NCBI GenBank assembly: GCA_021413405.1
Contig: JAIOQL010000258.1
Location: 1 to 5,905 of the forward strand
Length of the DNA: 5,905 nucleotides
Source of the DNA: Leptospira sp.
GTDB taxonomy: Bacteria > Spirochaetota > Leptospiria > Leptospirales > Leptospiraceae
Reading direction: 5' to 3'
The notes under the pieces were generated by a model, which was not told the DNA's origin, made no database searches, and worked only from the letters and a program-made list of their open reading frames with translations. A program made the translations under genes and the position numbers. This document shows, one piece after another, positions 5,689-5,905 of this stretch. Numbering within the stretch: the first letter of the stretch is position 1; every line of letters starts with the position of its first letter.

Positions 5689-5905
5689 ATGTCAATGCAA
5701 GAAGAACAATTCTGTGATATTGTATGCAAAGTAGTCAATGAGGAGAATATTATGGATGTAAAAGATTTAACCGGTTCAAAAAAAGGAAATGGAAATCCAC
5801 AGCCAAATACAGTGAGTCTATTCCAGAGAGAGATCAACAGAATGTTTGATAATTTTTTCCCGGGATTAGACCTGGTTCCGGATTTTTATAAGGGAACTAC
5901 TGGTG
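5689..5905 (+). CDS. Hsp20/alpha-crystallin family small heat-shock protein, N-terminal part
   Basis: The frame runs off the right edge, so only the N-terminal arm of this ATP-independent chaperone is seen (72 codons). The support is TVSLFQREINRMFDNFFPGLD, coded from about 5809. It matches the small-Hsp pre-domain pattern LQREMNRLFDDFF. The alpha-crystallin core would lie beyond the window. Two starts are possible. ATG 5689 has GAGGA 9 bases upstream and gives MSMQEEQFCDIVCKVVNEENI before the second Met. ATG 5752 has AGGAG 6 bases upstream and gives MDVKDLTGSKKGN, which looks more like a usual small-Hsp beginning. I give the longer frame and mark the start as open. A 62-base gap and a hairpin separate it from nnrS, so it probably has its own promoter; I see no CIRCE element. 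Confidence 0.72.
   Translation, partial: MSMQEEQFCDIVCKVVNEENIMDVKDLTGSKKGNGNPQPNTVSLFQREINRMFDNFFPGLDLVPDFYKGTTG
5741..5745 (+). promoter_or_regulatory. Shine-Dalgarno sequence for the internal Hsp20 start
   Basis: AGGAG lies 6 bases before ATG 5752, an ideal spacing. It is within the longer Hsp20 frame, where the same bases encode part of NEEN. It supports initiation at 5752 either as the true start or as a second one. Confidence 0.55.

Noticed and set aside
1..5905. tRNA, rRNA, CRISPR array, insertion sequence or attachment site
   Set aside because: I saw no tandem spaced repeats, no transposase or terminal inverted repeats, and no cloverleaf-like sequence.

Overview
The window reads almost entirely left to right and carries the assembly end of a cbb3-type (high-affinity, copper-heme) cytochrome c oxidase cluster, followed by an NnrS-family gene and the start of a small heat-shock protein gene. 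The content suggests a Gram-negative bacterium that respires at low oxygen and probably meets nitric oxide. The base composition looks moderate to AT-leaning by eye. I cannot name the taxon from this window; a Leptospira-like spirochaete or a similar lineage is only a guess.

Positions 1-4379 form one compact block of overlapping genes: ccoG (its 5' part lies outside the window), fixH/ccoH, ccoI, ccoS and a TauE/SafE-like (DsbD_2/UreH-type) membrane protein gene. Successive genes overlap by 1, 14, 4 and 8 bases, which implies one transcript and translational coupling. The structural genes ccoNOQP are not in the window and would be expected upstream. Together these genes handle copper reduction (CcoG), copper transport across the membrane (CcoI), maturation and stability of the oxidase (CcoH, CcoS) and perhaps further copper or redox handling (the TauE/SafE-like protein with its His-rich tail).

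Positions 4380-4547 are intergenic. They hold a small hairpin and a perfect 20-bp palindrome containing TTGAC-N4-GTCAA, the signature of a CRP/FNR-superfamily operator (FNR, DNR or HcpR type). It sits just upstream of an NnrS-family gene (4548-5626), a polytopic heme-copper protein family tied to nitric oxide metabolism. The NnrS reading frame is split in two by an apparent one-base shift near 4925-4958, so the gene is either broken in the organism or damaged in this sequence.

A strong hairpin overlaps the nnrS stop codon. After it begins an Hsp20-family gene with two in-frame starts, each with its own Shine-Dalgarno sequence; it runs off the right edge.

Two reading-frame anomalies deserve attention. 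One is the nnrS split. The other is that the natural N-terminal membrane anchor of FixH is encoded upstream of its first ATG, in a frame overlapping the end of ccoG that has no usual start codon. Nothing in the window amounts to a clearly new system; the most informative items are the palindromic operator, these two anomalies and the His-rich tail of the TauE/SafE-like protein.
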